A stretch of 64,000 nucleotides of DNA from Gautieria morchelliformis (GCA_015179125.1 WHVA01000088.1:1-64000); one strand, 5' to 3'; positions 43,116 through 54,715 are shown, numbered from the stretch's first letter. Notes: generated by a model from the sequence alone, not told the origin. Translations and numbers: made by a program.

Positions 43116-46100
43116 ATGACCGACCTTGCCATCTCGCGACCCTCCATAACGGTCGAAAAATTCGACGGTACAAACTGGAGCACCTGGTCCTTCGGTATCC
43201 GTGCCAGTCTACTGTTTACCAACGCACTCGGTATTGCTGACGGCACCGAGACCATCCCGACGAAGTCATCACCGCCGACCGATGAAGAGCTTGCAAAACT
43301 CGAGGATTTTCACAAGCGCTCTCGTCAGGGCCTATCTATAGTTCTGTCGACGTGCCACCCCTTGGTTTACCAATCTCTCGACCTTGCTAAATCCCTACGT
43401 GAAAACTGGGTTTCGCTCTCTGACAGATATGGCACCACCACCGGTCTCAACACTTGGGTCGATTTCAACAAATATATTTCCACCAAGTTCACTACCGACA
43501 CTCCTCTTACCAAACAGATCGACGGCATGTCAGAACTACGCACTCGCATCGTCGCATCTGGACTTGCCATCAGCGACTCTTTCCACTCCCTCTTCGTCAT
43601 CCAAGCCCTTCCCACCTCATACAAAGTTGTCCAGCAAACTATTCTCACCACTGTCACCGACTTCAAGAACATCTCGTGGTCTGACGTACGCACTCAGATC
43701 CTATCCGAAGAGCTTCGTCAGGGCTTACAGGTTGAAGTCAGCGCGATCGCTGTAGGTGGCAAAAAGAAAAAGGACGCTTGCAATTACTGCAAGGGAGCTG
43801 GACATTGGGAAAAGGATTGCCGACGCAAGGCTCGCGGCCTCTCACGAGAGGAGGCCCAGTCCGAGGCACGAAAAGGAAAAGGGAAGAAAAAGGAGAAAAA
43901 GGATAAGGGGACGGCACCCTCTGTGAGCGCCGTTATATCAGACAACCCTGGCTCAGTTGCTCAGGCAGCACCTGTATCTATCACCGTGAACCCAAACGGT
44001 GCTGTTTGCTTTTATATTGCGTGTGAACACGAGTGGATGTTGGACTCAGGTTGCACTGACCACATCACCAACGACATTTCAGATTTCTCGGAATACCGCT
44101 CACTACCCACACCCAAACGCGCATACCTCGCCGATAAGATCACCTTCGTCTCTTTCATCGGCATAGGCACGGTCACTGGATCATCGAGAGTCAACGGCCA
44201 AGAACGAAAAATTACGCTCCATGACGTGCTGCACGCACCTGAGATCGGAGGAAGATTTTTCAGTGTGCGAAAAATCAGTTTAAAAGGTTTTACAACAGCC
44301 TTTTCGGGCTCTAAAGCTACGATATCTAAGGACGGGACAGTCTTTGCGGAAGGACAGGCAAACGGACAGCACTACTGGCTCTCCTTGCGTACCAATGCCC
44401 CATCCATGTCACATATCCACGCCACGCCACTCGACATCCTCCACGCTCGACTCGGACATCTATCTTGGTCATCTTTGCGGCACATCGATGACAAGATTGA
44501 GTCAAGTACGAGGCGCGCACTAGCTACATGTGAAGGCTGTCTACTAGGGAAGTCTACCCGTCAAAAATTCGTTCCCTCCACTCATCACTGCACTGAACCT
44601 TTTGCGCTCATCCACATGGACCTAGCAGGCCCCATGCATACCCGCTCGATCCAAGGCCACTACTACCACTTTATATTAGTTGATGACTATACACGCCACA
44701 AATGGATCTACTTCTTAACGGCAAAGAGTGATACCTTTGCGCAGTTCAAGAATTTCCATGCGTTAGTCGGAAACCATTATAACGGATCGCTCAGAGCTAT
44801 ACGCACCGATCGCGGGGGGGAGTTCCTATCACAGGAATTTACTCAGTACCTGGAAAAACAAGGTATACATCATAGTCTCACTGCGCCGAACACACCTCAG
44901 CAGAACGGAGTTGCCGAACGGGCAAACCGAACAATAGCTGAAGCGGCCCGAGCAATGATGTACAATGCAGGCATATCACAAGGGTTCTGGGAATTCGCAG
45001 TGGGTGCTGCGGTACATGTTCGAAACCGAGCCCCATCTCGCGTTACCTCAAATATCTCCCCATATGAATTTTTGACAGGATGCAAACCCAACTTCTCCTA
45101 TCTCCGTGTCTTTGGATGTCTCGCATATGCCCACATAACGACAAATCGAACAAAATACGATCCTACCTCACAGAAGCTTGTGTTCGTAGGGTATGACAAT
45201 TCCACTAAGGGGTATAAGTTGTGGAATCCATCGTCCAAACGGACTGTCATATCTACTGACGTCGTTTTCGAGGAAACAGTTTTTCCTCTCAAATCTACCC
45301 CAAAGCTCCCACTCAACCCTCCTACGCCTGCTCCACTTCTTCCTCCACAACCATCGTCGCCATCCGCGCAAATCTATCTAGCTCTACCAGAGAGCGACGA
45401 CGAAGATGAGCACCCTTTACCACCAGCGCCACCTGGTACAGCTGACCAGCCTCCCACGGCCCCGTCAGCATCGCCACCACCCAACATTCCTGATGCAGCG
45501 AGTGCTCCACCGGAAATTGACCCAGGTGCAGCTCCTGATCAAATTCCCGCACCACCTGGACCTCCTGAACCCCTCATCCGCCGATCTCAACGCATCCAAC
45601 AGCGTGTCGTAGCCCCACAACCGGACAATGTCAGTCCAGATGCGTACCACAGCCATAGAACCGGCCCATCTATCTTGCACGATTCATCATCAGCATCCGC
45701 AACATGGGACGACTCGATCGTAGCATACCTGGCTTCTGCGCAGACTACTCCTACTGGTGACCCAAACACGTTTGAGTACGCGATGTCATGCCCAGATGCG
45801 GACAAATGGCATCCTGCCATGAAAGAGGAGATCAGATGCCTTCTAGAGAACGGCACCTGGGAATTGTGCGACCTCCCACAAGGTCGCAAGGCAATTAAGT
45901 GTAAGTGGGTATACTTGACAAAGCGTGATACTGCTGGCCATGTCACCCGTTACCGCGCACGTCTCGTCGCCAAAGGTTTTTCACAGACCGCTGCCATCGA
46001 TTTTGAAGAAACCTTTGCACCCGTCGCAAGACTCGACTCCTTGAGGTTGCTGCTCGCGCTCGCAGCCCGGCTGGATTGGGACATCCACCACGTTGATATC

Positions 46101-47330
46101 AAATCAGCATATCTCAATGGAGACTTGGACGAGGAAATTTATATGGATCAACCGAAGGGTTTCACGATCCAAGGCAAGGAAGACAAGGTGTGTCGCCTCA
46201 AAAAGGCCATCTACGGCTTAAAGCAGGCAGGTCGGCAATGGCACATCCACCTGAACGACACACTGGAGGGACTCGGTTTTCAGAAACTCATTTCTGGCGA
46301 TACTTCGATATTTATAAAACCTCACGACGGGGGGGACCCGCTTATAGCACTGGTCTATGTTGACGATATCGCTCTTTTCGGTATTCTACCAACAATCCAG
46401 GACTTCAAACGCGCAATTGCCACGCGCTACAAGGTAACTGATCTAGGGGAGATCAGTCAGTTCCTCGGTCTACATGTGACTCGAAACCGTCCGAAGAGAT
46501 CACTTACCATCAACCAATCACACTATATTGAACGCATGCTGACGCGTTTCGACATGTCTGGCTGCAAACCCAATTACACCCCACTCGCTACAGGGACACA
46601 GCTGGTCGCAAACATCGAGAGGGACTCAGATGCGTCCTTCACCTCCAAGTACCAACAGATCATCGGGTCGCTCATGTACGCCATGCTAGGCTCTGGACCC
46701 AACATCTGTTTCGCTGTCAACCGCCTCTCTCAATTCGGTTCTAAGCCTGCCCAAGAGCATCTCTTTGCTGCACAGCATGTACTCCGTTACCTATCCGCTA
46801 CACAACATGTCATGCTAACATATGGATCGAATGATTCTACCGAATTGGTCGGGTACAGCGACTCTGACTGGGCCTCAGATACCGACAACCACCGCTCAAC
46901 CACCGGCTACACCTTCATCCTCGCTGGGGGCGCCGTTGCTTGGGCCACGCAGAAGCAACGCACACCAGCACTCTCATCCACTGAAGCCGAGTACATGGCT
47001 CTTTGTGAATGTGCAAAACATGCGCAGTGGACACTTTCCCTCTTAAAACAACTCGACTTCACCGTTGACCTCCCACTGGAAATTTTTTGCGATTCCTCTG
47101 GAGCAAAAGAAATTGCAGCTAACAGCGTCTTTCACAAGCGGACCAAGCACATAGATATTCGTTATCACTATATTCGGGAATTGATCAACAGCCGCACAAT
47201 CAATATCCTACCCGTTTCATCAAAGGAAAATATTGCTGATCTTCTAACAAAATCTTTGCCTCAGATGCAACACCAGTACCTCGCGAAGATTTTTGGTCTT
47301 GTTGATAGCTCAAGTACGGGGGAGTGTTGA
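43116..47330 (+). CDS. Copia gag-pol polyprotein, 1404 aa
   Basis: A complete Ty1/copia polyprotein in one frame: gag with the zinc knuckle CNYCKGAGHWEKDC (about residue 222), protease with MLDSGCTDHI (about 308), GAG-pre-integrase and HHCC (HARLGHLSWSSL, CEGCLLGKSTR), integrase D-D-E (HMDLAGPMHT, DRGGEFLSQEF, NGVAERANRTI), RT with VYVDDIALFG (about 1082) and RNase H (DSDWASDTDNHRST, SSTEAEYMALCE). The stop codon TGA lies in the first bases of the 3' LTR (TGTTGA). All catalytic residues seen are intact. A Pro-rich linker (about 725-810) separates integrase and RT. Confidence 0.95.
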   Translation: MTDLAISRPSITVEKFDGTNWSTWSFGIRASLLFTNALGIADGTETIPTKSSPPTDEELAKLEDFHKRSRQGLSIVLSTCHPLVYQSLDLAKSLRENWVSLSDRYGTTTGLNTWVDFNKYISTKFTTDTPLTKQIDGMSELRTRIVASGLAISDSFHSLFVIQALPTSYKVVQQTILTTVTDFKNISWSDVRTQILSEELRQGLQVEVSAIAVGGKKKKDACNYCKGAGHWEKDCRRKARGLSREEAQSEARKGKGKKKEKKDKGTAPSVSAVISDNPGSVAQAAPVSITVNPNGAVCFYIACEHEWMLDSGCTDHITNDISDFSEYRSLPTPKRAYLADKITFVSFIGIGTVTGSSRVNGQERKITLHDVLHAPEIGGRFFSVRKISLKGFTTAFSGSKATISKDGTVFAEGQANGQHYWLSLRTNAPSMSHIHATPLDILHARLGHLSWSSLRHIDDKIESSTRRALATCEGCLLGKSTRQKFVPSTHHCTEPFALIHMDLAGPMHTRSIQGHYYHFILVDDYTRHKWIYFLTAKSDTFAQFKNFHALVGNHYNGSLRAIRTDRGGEFLSQEFTQYLEKQGIHHSLTAPNTPQQNGVAERANRTIAEAARAMMYNAGISQGFWEFAVGAAVHVRNRAPSRVTSNISPYEFLTGCKPNFSYLRVFGCLAYAHITTNRTKYDPTSQKLVFVGYDNSTKGYKLWNPSSKRTVISTDVVFEETVFPLKSTPKLPLNPPTPAPLLPPQPSSPSAQIYLALPESDDEDEHPLPPAPPGTADQPPTAPSASPPPNIPDAASAPPEIDPGAAPDQIPAPPGPPEPLIRRSQRIQQRVVAPQPDNVSPDAYHSHRTGPSILHDSSSASATWDDSIVAYLASAQTTPTGDPNTFEYAMSCPDADKWHPAMKEEIRCLLENGTWELCDLPQGRKAIKCKWVYLTKRDTAGHVTRYRARLVAKGFSQTAAIDFEETFAPVARLDSLRLLLALAARLDWDIHHVDIKSAYLNGDLDEEIYMDQPKGFTIQGKEDKVCRLKKAIYGLKQAGRQWHIHLNDTLEGLGFQKLISGDTSIFIKPHDGGDPLIALVYVDDIALFGILPTIQDFKRAIATRYKVTDLGEISQFLGLHVTRNRPKRSLTINQSHYIERMLTRFDMSGCKPNYTPLATGTQLVANIERDSDASFTSKYQQIIGSLMYAMLGSGPNICFAVNRLSQFGSKPAQEHLFAAQHVLRYLSATQHVMLTYGSNDSTELVGYSDSDWASDTDNHRSTTGYTFILAGGAVAWATQKQRTPALSSTEAEYMALCECAKHAQWTLSLLKQLDFTVDLPLEIFCDSSGAKEIAANSVFHKRTKHIDIRYHYIRELINSRTINILPVSSKENIADLLTKSLPQMQHQYLAKIFGLVDSSSTGEC

Positions 47331-47626
47331 AAAACCGGTCATACTTGACCGATCACCGAGATCACCGACCCTTTGTCCACTTAGCACGTTGTCCCTTGCC
47401 ACAGCCCCTTTTGTATCTTCACCCCATTGTTCTACCCTATTGTTCTATTCCCCTTTTAGAGTACAAAAGGTCACTCTAGCTAGTATAAGTAGAGCCCCGA
47501 TTGTACGACGACCTCTCAGTTTCTCCTGACGTCGTCTTAGGTATTTAGTCCTTTCTACTAATAGTAACAGCTTCTCCTGACGTCGTCTTAGCCTTAGAGT
47601 CTCTGTCTCAGACCTCTGCGCCTACA
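47325..47626 (+). mobile_element. Copia 3' LTR
   Basis: One difference from the 5' LTR over 302 bp. Its first bases contain the polyprotein stop codon. Confidence 0.92.
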
Positions 47627-47631
47627 CGTCT

Positions 47632-47875
47632 TGTGGGACGCGGCTCGCAGCTCGGAGCCACACCAGCGTTGACGCAGGCGCGCAGCTTCCATCCGGCATG
47701 ACGCTGGTGGCCAATCTGGGGCCGCACCAGCGTCGGGTGGGACGCTGGCGCGCAGCTTGCAGCCCGCACGGCGCTGGTGGCCCATCTGGGGCCGCACCAG
47801 CGTCGGGTGGGACGCCGGTGCGCAGCTTGCAGCCCGCACGGCGCTGGTGACCAATCTGGGGCAACGCAGCTCTCA
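47632..47875. repeat. 70-bp GC-rich minisatellite
   Basis: At least three units of 70 bp (gccgcaccag at 47721 and 47791; the variant gcaacgcag near 47861) with the phrases gcgcagcttgcagcccgcac and ctggtggccaatctggggc. A fourth, diverged copy lies at 47632-47700 and another before the copia at 42660-42715. Confidence 0.85.
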
Positions 47876-48252
47876 GCTCTGACTATGTGTGATTCTTCTA
47901 TATCTCAATTGCAATAATACATGCGTATGGGGTCATACCATCGCTTGTTAATTAGTGCCCGCTCCCTGCCTTTGTAAACGCACGTTCTAATCCTTCGCCC
48001 TTTGTGTTGGAGTGCCAAATTTGCTCTTGCGCTGCTTTGAGATTCCATCTGATATACGTCGTTCCTGGATGGCCTTGAACAATGGTGTGAATCCTACGGA
48101 GGCTTCAGGCCATGCTTCGAGAAAGGTGTGATCGTTGCGGCCACTGACACAGTGTCATTCTGACCGAGACTGGAAAGAACTTGAATATGAAACACCCACC
48201 ATTCAATATACTCCAGCGCAACAACTTTTCGTTGATAGTACATCTGAGCAAA
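47876..48252. other. Intergenic region
   Basis: No gene, RNA gene or repeat recognised. Confidence 0.5.
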
Positions 48253-50072
48253 TCAAGGCTTGAACTTGCCAGTTAGCCACTCGGGCCTCCAATCTTTCAG
48301 TGCATTATGTCCTCGCTGCGGGTCGGCTGCTTCCCAATCTCTCACTGCCTGCTTCCACGCTGGCAGACTCTCCACACCTTTCCTGGACCTGACGATCTTT
48401 GGGATACTGAGATTTAGTGGGGCTGAGCTTGTGTTTGTGTATGGGATCAGTGTTCCCTCAGGTTCGCTGTCACTTCTCGAGAGCGAAGGAGGCCGGTCTG
48501 CATTGGCTGGGTCATGCTCGCCGCAACAGCGCAGTTGCTGATCATTTGCACTCAAAGGGACGCTAGAGTTACTTGGGTGATTGCAGTGTTGAGTTCCATT
48601 AATGTGAGACTGAAGTGTCTCAAACTGCACTTCAATAACACATTTCCAAACATCAAATGATGGTGGCTGTCCATCTACATGCTCACCAAGGAATGACCTG
48701 TCACGTTCGGCTTTGACCTGTCTAAGTGCATCACTGTGACCCTCTTCGTAGCGGTAGAGTTCATCCAGCAAGTACCATATGAGCATCTCATGCTTTTGAA
48801 TAGGTGTGAGTAGCTGTAGTCGCTGGAACTAGTAAGTACGTACATGCTCTCCTTCGGCCCATCCTCCCCACCAGCGAATCGTAGCAAGGCTCCAGTGTTT
48901 TCCAACTGGGGCATACATGAAATGATATTGAGCACTGCCACGTCAGAAACAATGAGTTGTTAAGCGTTTCCACCCCATCCTTATCCCAGCTTCATGCACA
49001 AATTCATCCAGCCACTTCTGGATGCGCACTTCCATTTCCACTGATACTAGGGAATATATAGTCATTTGAACGCAGTTCCCGGCCATATACACCATTTCGA
49101 AGGAACAGAAGCCATGGCACATATGGTAGTGCATATTAACTGAGGGCAGCTCAGGTTGTGGATGGATTTGATAGCGATGACCTGAATGCTTTTTTGAGAG
49201 GCAAGTAACGGACATCAAGGAAAAACAACACACTTATTGAGTTAGTTTAATTGCCCACCTTGTCCATAGTGTCCAAGCACTCGTGCAGAATGCTCACATC
49301 AAGAGATGTTTGGTTACTTTGGCTCGGATTCTCGCAAAATCCTCTGAGCGTGCGAGAGATGTTAGTATCTGCTCTGGGAATTCCTTATTAGACCACACAA
49401 GAATCGTATCCATATATTCCTTTGACATTGCAGCTGAGTGCCATTGTTCACCTTCGGCACTGTCCCGTATCTTCACCGCTCGTACCATATCCTCAACTTC
49501 AGGCGAGCTAGCCGGATTCCCTTTCCCAGTACTTCTCTCTACATCCCAATACCAGAGGCCTTGATATAGGCCGTTGGAATCTCTGGGAATCAACAAGTTA
49601 TTAATTATTTCCCAAAAAAAAAAGAAAGAACAAAGAAAAGAGACACGCACTCGTCCTCCCAGAACTTATTGAATGCCACATGTGTCTGTTCAGCTATGCC
49701 CCGCTTCAGATTCCCCTCACCATTGAAATATTTCCAGGCAATGAAAAGCGAGACAGCTGAAGGCGAGGCCCAATTGGGTTTTTTATCAAAAGCATGCTGT
49801 AAGTCATCAAGTGTTCAGTCTTCCGATGGCTGCAGTGTTTCAGGACAGCCAGCAGGATGCTCCAATGCCGCCTCTGATTTTAATTGCTCCTTCAGCCATT
49901 CTCTTGCCTGTCTCAGGCAGCGCTCATAGATCTCTAGTGTCTTCACGGCCCGTCCATGGTTCTGCTTCGAGGCTTGTTTGGTCGACAGAAACTGAGTGAG
50001 ACTAGCAGTTACAGGCAGTGACCTGGAATGATTGAGGCCCTTCCTGCATTTAGGTTGGGAAGTTGAAGGCAT
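48253..50072 (-). pseudogene. Crypton-like tyrosine recombinase, broken
   Basis: The minus strand from ATG 50072 reads LKTLEIYERCLRQAREWLKEQ-type N-terminal sequence, then (via introns) YQGLWYWDVERS and VEDMVRAVKIRDSAEGEQWHS, a Leu-Trp-Thr-Arg patch near 49262 (probable Arg I), YQIHPQPELPSVNM, WLDEFVHEAGIRM and TTHCF followed by RGSAQYHFMYAPVG and IRWWGGWAEGEH, then WYLLDELYRYEEGHSDAL. From memory this matches a family of tyrosine-recombinase-like proteins abundant in mushrooms; HCFR would be the HxxR motif. Here the Arg codon is TGA (near 48938), so the catalytic Arg is lost. Several frames have to be joined. Confidence 0.6.
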
Positions 50073-51039
50073 GATCGACAGAGCATGATTGACTGAAAAA
50101 AATTTCCAAGACGGATGCTATTTCTGCACTCCGCGTCCAACGTGCAAAAGGTAAATACTAGTGCTCCAGTTTGAATGTTGAACAGCGACAGCAACAAAGC
50201 AAGAAGGACACTAGTAGCTATTAGCAATTAAATTAGCAATAGTTTTAGGGAACGTGGTACGCTTGTGCGCGTGGCGTCACTCATCATGTGATCTTCTGGA
50301 ACTTGATTTCCTGCTTCTATCTCCCCGCCATGCCAAACGGCAGAATTTGCACACAGCGAACCATGTGAGTGACCTGTCCTTCTTGCTTCAGAGGAGACTA
50401 AATTGGTGCTGGAGTGGCTGTCAGGTGGGATTTCTGGGCAACGTTGTCCCATGGTATGTGAGCTGGACGAAAATATGCTGCTGAATGGAATCAAAATCAG
50501 CAGCTAGTCCAGGCATTGAAAGCAGGACCCAGGACACACAATGCCATACCTGTGTGAGGGGTAATAACGGGTCAAAATAAGAAAGGTGGCACTCACCAAA
50601 AACGATTGACATCCCGGTACTCCATCACAGACCTGTGCATCTGCACACCATCCACCATCGCGTGTGCTGGGGTACTGAATTGGCAGCACAATCAGGACAC
50701 ACCCGGTTTAGGTGTGATCTCCCATGGCCACACATGCTGCTGCTCATCGTGCTCGACTACAGGGAGTGCGGCCCTGGCGCAGCACGAGCGGGATGCGTGC
50801 CACCAAGTGCAGACCTAGAGTGTGCCCACAGCGCATCGTGTCATCAGCACGCACTCTAGGTCTGCCTCCTGAGGGCCAGTGCGGTGCGTGATGATCAACG
50901 AAGCAGCGGGGGTGTGCACAGACTGTGATGGATGGTCGTGGGAGCAGCAAGGGAGGGGAGGGATAAAGGTGGGCACGCATGTGGGGGGGGTCACGGATAC
51001 AGCGAGGCTTGCGTCCTCATGTCTGACAGTCTAGATAAA
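50073..51039. other. Intergenic region with a 13-bp hairpin
   Basis: No gene recognised; several short ORFs on both strands. A perfect inverted repeat cagacctagagtg/cactctaggtctg lies at 50810-50822 and 50852-50864 with a 29-nt loop. Confidence 0.45.
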
Positions 51040-51238
51040 CAGTGACGTGGAGATCATTTGGCTGCTGCTTGACCATGGAGCAGATGTGAAAAAACAAAGA
51101 GAGAGGTTTTATGGCAATGCACTCCAGGTGGCAGCCCGGAAAGACCACATGGAGATTGTTCAGCTGCTGCTTGGCCTCCTAGAGCATGGTGCCATAGCAC
51201 CCCCAGAGGTGCTGGTCAGCCGCTGCCTCCAGCAGTAG
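51040..51238 (+). pseudogene. Ankyrin-repeat fragment, plus strand
   Basis: About two ankyrin repeats: VEIIWLLLDHGADVKK and GNALQVAARKDHMEIVQLLL. Ankyrin repeats bind proteins; in mushrooms long arrays are often the sensor part of NLR-like proteins. No other domain is attached. It stands head to head with the next fragment. Confidence 0.7.
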
Positions 51239-51520
51239 CAGAACACTCTCTGTGTGACCATTGGATGCTGCCCCCAGCAGTGCAGTGTCATATTCGCCTC
51301 CTACTGCATTCACATCTGCTCCATGGTCAACCAGCAGGCGTACCACCTCCAAGTGGCCGCTTGATGCACATTGCCATAAAAGCCTCCCACAGCATTCATA
51401 TCTCCTCTACGCTCAAGCAGCAGGTGAACAATATCCGTGTGGCCTTTCTGGGCTGCTGCCTGGAGTGCAGTGCAATAAAATCCTCTCTCTTTGTTCACAG
51501 CTGTGTAGAATGTTATTAGG
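51180..51520 (-). pseudogene. Ankyrin-repeat fragment, minus strand
   Basis: Three to four repeats on the opposite strand: CTALQAAAQKGHTDIVHLLLE, GDMNAVGGFYGNVHQAA, then LEVVRLLVDHGADVNAVGGEYD and ALLGAASNGHTESVLLLLEAA in a second frame. A frameshift near 51360 breaks the frame. It probably belonged to the same ankyrin gene as the plus-strand piece before a local inversion. Confidence 0.7.
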
Positions 51521-53248
51521 CGTCCATTTCCTCCTCTATGAAAATGATGGTTTCCTGAATATTTGACAGGGAAACTTTGTAGAATCAGTGCTTCTATAGA
51601 ATTTCCTAACTGGGGAAATTTTATTAAATATTTCATTTCATGGAAGAGGAAATTCAATATTTCCTGAGCATTTCTTTTTTATGTGATACTTTTACAATTT
51701 TGAAGGATAGTCAAAAAACACAGACAAAACATTAAATTTTCATCCAATTTCCTAAACTGGGAATTTTTTCAGAAACGTGGAATATAGGATTTCCAGTAGG
51801 GAGGGTGTTTGGAATTACTATAATATCAGATATTTACTAATAAAAGTGCTGTCCCCATAAAACTCCATCTTTAAATAGTGATATCTTGTCTGAAACTATT
51901 CCATCATTAAAAAGCAATTCTGGGAAATAGTTCTCCATGTTACATGCTAAACAATTAAAGGTCATTTAATAGATATCTGTTAATACTTTTGTTGGTACTC
52001 CATTTTTTAAAAACTAAACTGCAGATCTTTCCATGTAAAATCTGTAAGATATTATTGGAGATTTTTCATGCTACAACCTTCCTAATTAAGCAAACCCACC
52101 CAGGTATTCTTAGTATGTTGAATCAAATAGAAATATATTCTAGTTAACTCATCCATTCCGAGGTAACACATATGTATTTAAAGGTGTCAATGCCATACAT
52201 GTGTATGAAATGTACTATCTAAGGGAGTATACCTTTTAAAATTCTGAAAGTTCTAACTCACCACAGTGTTTCATAATGTATTCAGTTTTGGATTAAGATA
52301 TCAACTAGTGCCTTTAGTAAATAAAATCTATTGCTTAGCGGTTGAAACCGCTATATTCATCCTTCTCCTGTGTGCTGACTAAGCTCCTTGAGACGTGTTG
52401 GGCACTGATGACTGGAAGTCACGTGACTGTGTCGACAAGGAAATGGTGTCGATATAAGGGATAACCAAGTCAAAAGTGTTCGCTTTTGAGGTAGTGTAGA
52501 GTAAACAGTGATAATGAACCCTCAATAAAGATCTGGAGTAAACTATCAAGATTTGAGTCCTGTAGCTATCAAACAAGACTACAGTGGTTTCAGGGGGTAA
52601 AATAATTGATTCTGGATTGTTTCGTTCATACATTTGTAGTAGCTATTTAGACTATATTAGTGGTAACTACTGGTGTTCAAGATAGTGAGCAGATGGGTCG
52701 AAAAACTACTTGTAACTAAGGGGTGACTAATTTATAATCATAAAATCATGGGGTGATGGAGATAGTATCAGGATTATTTAGGCTTTGGAATAGAGATCTG
52801 TACTTAGCATACAAAGCCCCTGTCCACATGGTGTTAGGATAATAGTCAGCCGGTTGTGTCATGGAGTTCAAATAGAAAATGGGAATTAAATCTGCCCTGC
52901 CTAGCATAAATGCCAGGCTTGGTGATGGGGCCGCTGTCTCTGTGCCTTCTCTGTGGGGCAGCTAATTGAGTACATGTATTTTGGATGACATTCTCAAGTT
53001 ACTCCACAATACCCGGTGCTCCTGCGCAGTCTACACTCCTCTGCGGCGTTTGGTGCCCGCACCTCCTCGGTGCCTGTGGCCTGGCACCTGTCGACGTCAT
53101 GGCCGATGCCCTCACTCGATAGGCGCACTGTCTCTGATCGGCCGCATGTGGTTGACGCCCATATGCCTGTATCTTATCTAATCTGTAGATAAGATAGCAA
53201 TTCATAATTTCGTGTGTCCGTCGTCTGTGCCGACATCCGTCATAAGTG
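51521..53248. other. AT-rich stretch, no gene recognised
   Basis: Long AT-rich region with no convincing ORF. One minus-strand ORF at 52379-52633 has ordinary composition (ERNNPESIILPPETTVVLFDSY) and could be a retrotransposon relic, but no motif supports this. Confidence 0.5.
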
Positions 53249-53378
53249 TCATTTCCATCCCTTTTGATCTTTTTCTTTGTTTCCTCTTATTAGTTTCTTT
53301 TGTACATAGATGACTTGAAATGAGATAATTGCGTCTATCATAACACAAGATGTTCTGCATAAGCAAGGAAAGGCCTTG

Positions 53379-54416
53379 TTACAAATAACAATAAGACATG
53401 AGGCGGGAGGATCTGGAGGATTGGGACCACGGGCAAGGTCGATACTGACGACGTGAATGCGGGTATGTGGAGCAGTAACAAACACCTTTGGGGGCCGTAA
53501 CCGCTGAGAAGAGTTGGTAATGAACGGGCCTGTATGTATGTATGCCAAGCAATGACGCAGCCGCTCCTTCCCGCATGCCGGGAAGACGAAGTGTGGCACA
53601 AAGGCAGGGCGACACAGGCGATTCATCCGGACTTACCAAAAGTGTATACCCGGAAGCAGGCGGTGGGAACTGGGGATGCGAGCACGTACGCCCGGTCCGA
53701 GACGAACGCAAAGTCGCCAAGCGCAGCAAGGTTAGTTTGCGACTAGAGATAGCAGTCTGGGTATGCAAGTTGTCACACGAAACCTACGATCTCGTTCACG
53801 ATCTGGATTACGGCCCCAATGACATCGGATGGAAACATTACAGACATGACGAGCTGAATCCGAGGTATAGATATGAGCACAAGGAAACGATGTTAGAAGC
53901 TATGCATGGGGTGCAAATCTACCTTGCGGGTGCGCCTTATTGTCAGATATTGTCCGGAAATGAAGTGTGACATGTGTGAGAAGAGTGCTAGAACAGAGCA
54001 AACATACCGCAGAAGGAGAACATTCGCAAACAACACATGCCTGGATGCGTCAGATAGCTATGCATATACACGATCAAGTCTTGTGTGGGACCCATGGCGA
54101 AGTCGCGAAATGTGGTTCCGACGTCTTCAAACAGAATGAGAGACCCTGGATTATCCCTGGATGGAAGGCTGGCGAACAGGATGCTGCGGGCAGCCAGTAG
54201 ATTGAGAGTCTTGGAGAAAATCCCATCGACTAGTTCGTACGCATTCCATGACCCATCACCTCCCTCCAGGTCTGACGAAGCAATGTCACCGCTCATCCAT
54301 GCCAGGCTCCGCACGCCACTGTGCGATAGCGTCCGACCCAAGATCATCGGATACCTTCCCACCCTCGTAGCGTGAGGTCGTCGTGGTGAGCGTCGTTGGT
54401 GGCTAACAATAGCCAC
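53379..54416 (-). pseudogene. F-box-type beta-propeller-like gene, probably broken
   Basis: The minus strand carries pieces of a mushroom F-box-associated protein: LILFEDVGTTFRDFAMGPTQDLIVYM (53988-54416), then GAVIQIVNEIVGFV near 53800 and GDFAFVSDRAYVLASP with CFRVYTFG near 53640-53730. The order and spacing fit the family, in which this C-terminal part follows an F-box. The frames are separated by stops, so introns or lesions must be assumed; the F-box itself was not found upstream. Confidence 0.5.
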
Positions 54417-54715
54417 AATGTCCTACTGTACGACTAACATTAGGGTTAGGTGGTTCAGTACGTCCGTAGACATTCTTCTTGCGGCCGGGTTGCTCTCAAT
54501 GTGGAACTGGACTTCAATTTGGCGCCGTACCATGGGTGGTTCTGACTTAAAATATTTCCACGCTCACATAACTTTCATCCCGGCCGAATCTGCCGATAAT
54601 TATCATCAAATACACTCAATACACAGTATACAAAAATACTCGGAGCCTATGGTGGCAATAGTCGTCAGCAGCCTTGCAGCAGCCTAAGCCCGAGTCGTGT
54701 TTGACCGCGCCAACT
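54417..54715. other. Intergenic region
   Basis: Nothing recognised between the upstream end of the F-box-type gene and the stop codon of the kinase gene. Confidence 0.5.

Larger units (their letters stand above)
42716..47626 (+). mobile_element. Complete copia element
   Basis: LTRs of 302 bp (42716-43017 and 47325-47626) differ at one position (tagcgcg/tagcacg). The 5' LTR is followed by GGTTATGGGCCCC, and the 3' LTR is preceded by tacgggggag. Flanks cgtcg (42711-42715) and cgtct (47627-47631) match at four of five bases. One uninterrupted polyprotein is encoded. It appears recent and possibly active. Confidence 0.95.

Noticed and set aside
44012..45946. Minus-strand ORFs inside the copia polyprotein
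   Set aside because: They lie within an intact 1404-codon ORF on the other strand and show no domain.
47594..47864. Minus-strand ORFs over the minisatellite
   Set aside because: They are products of the 70-bp repeat, which has no stop in these frames.
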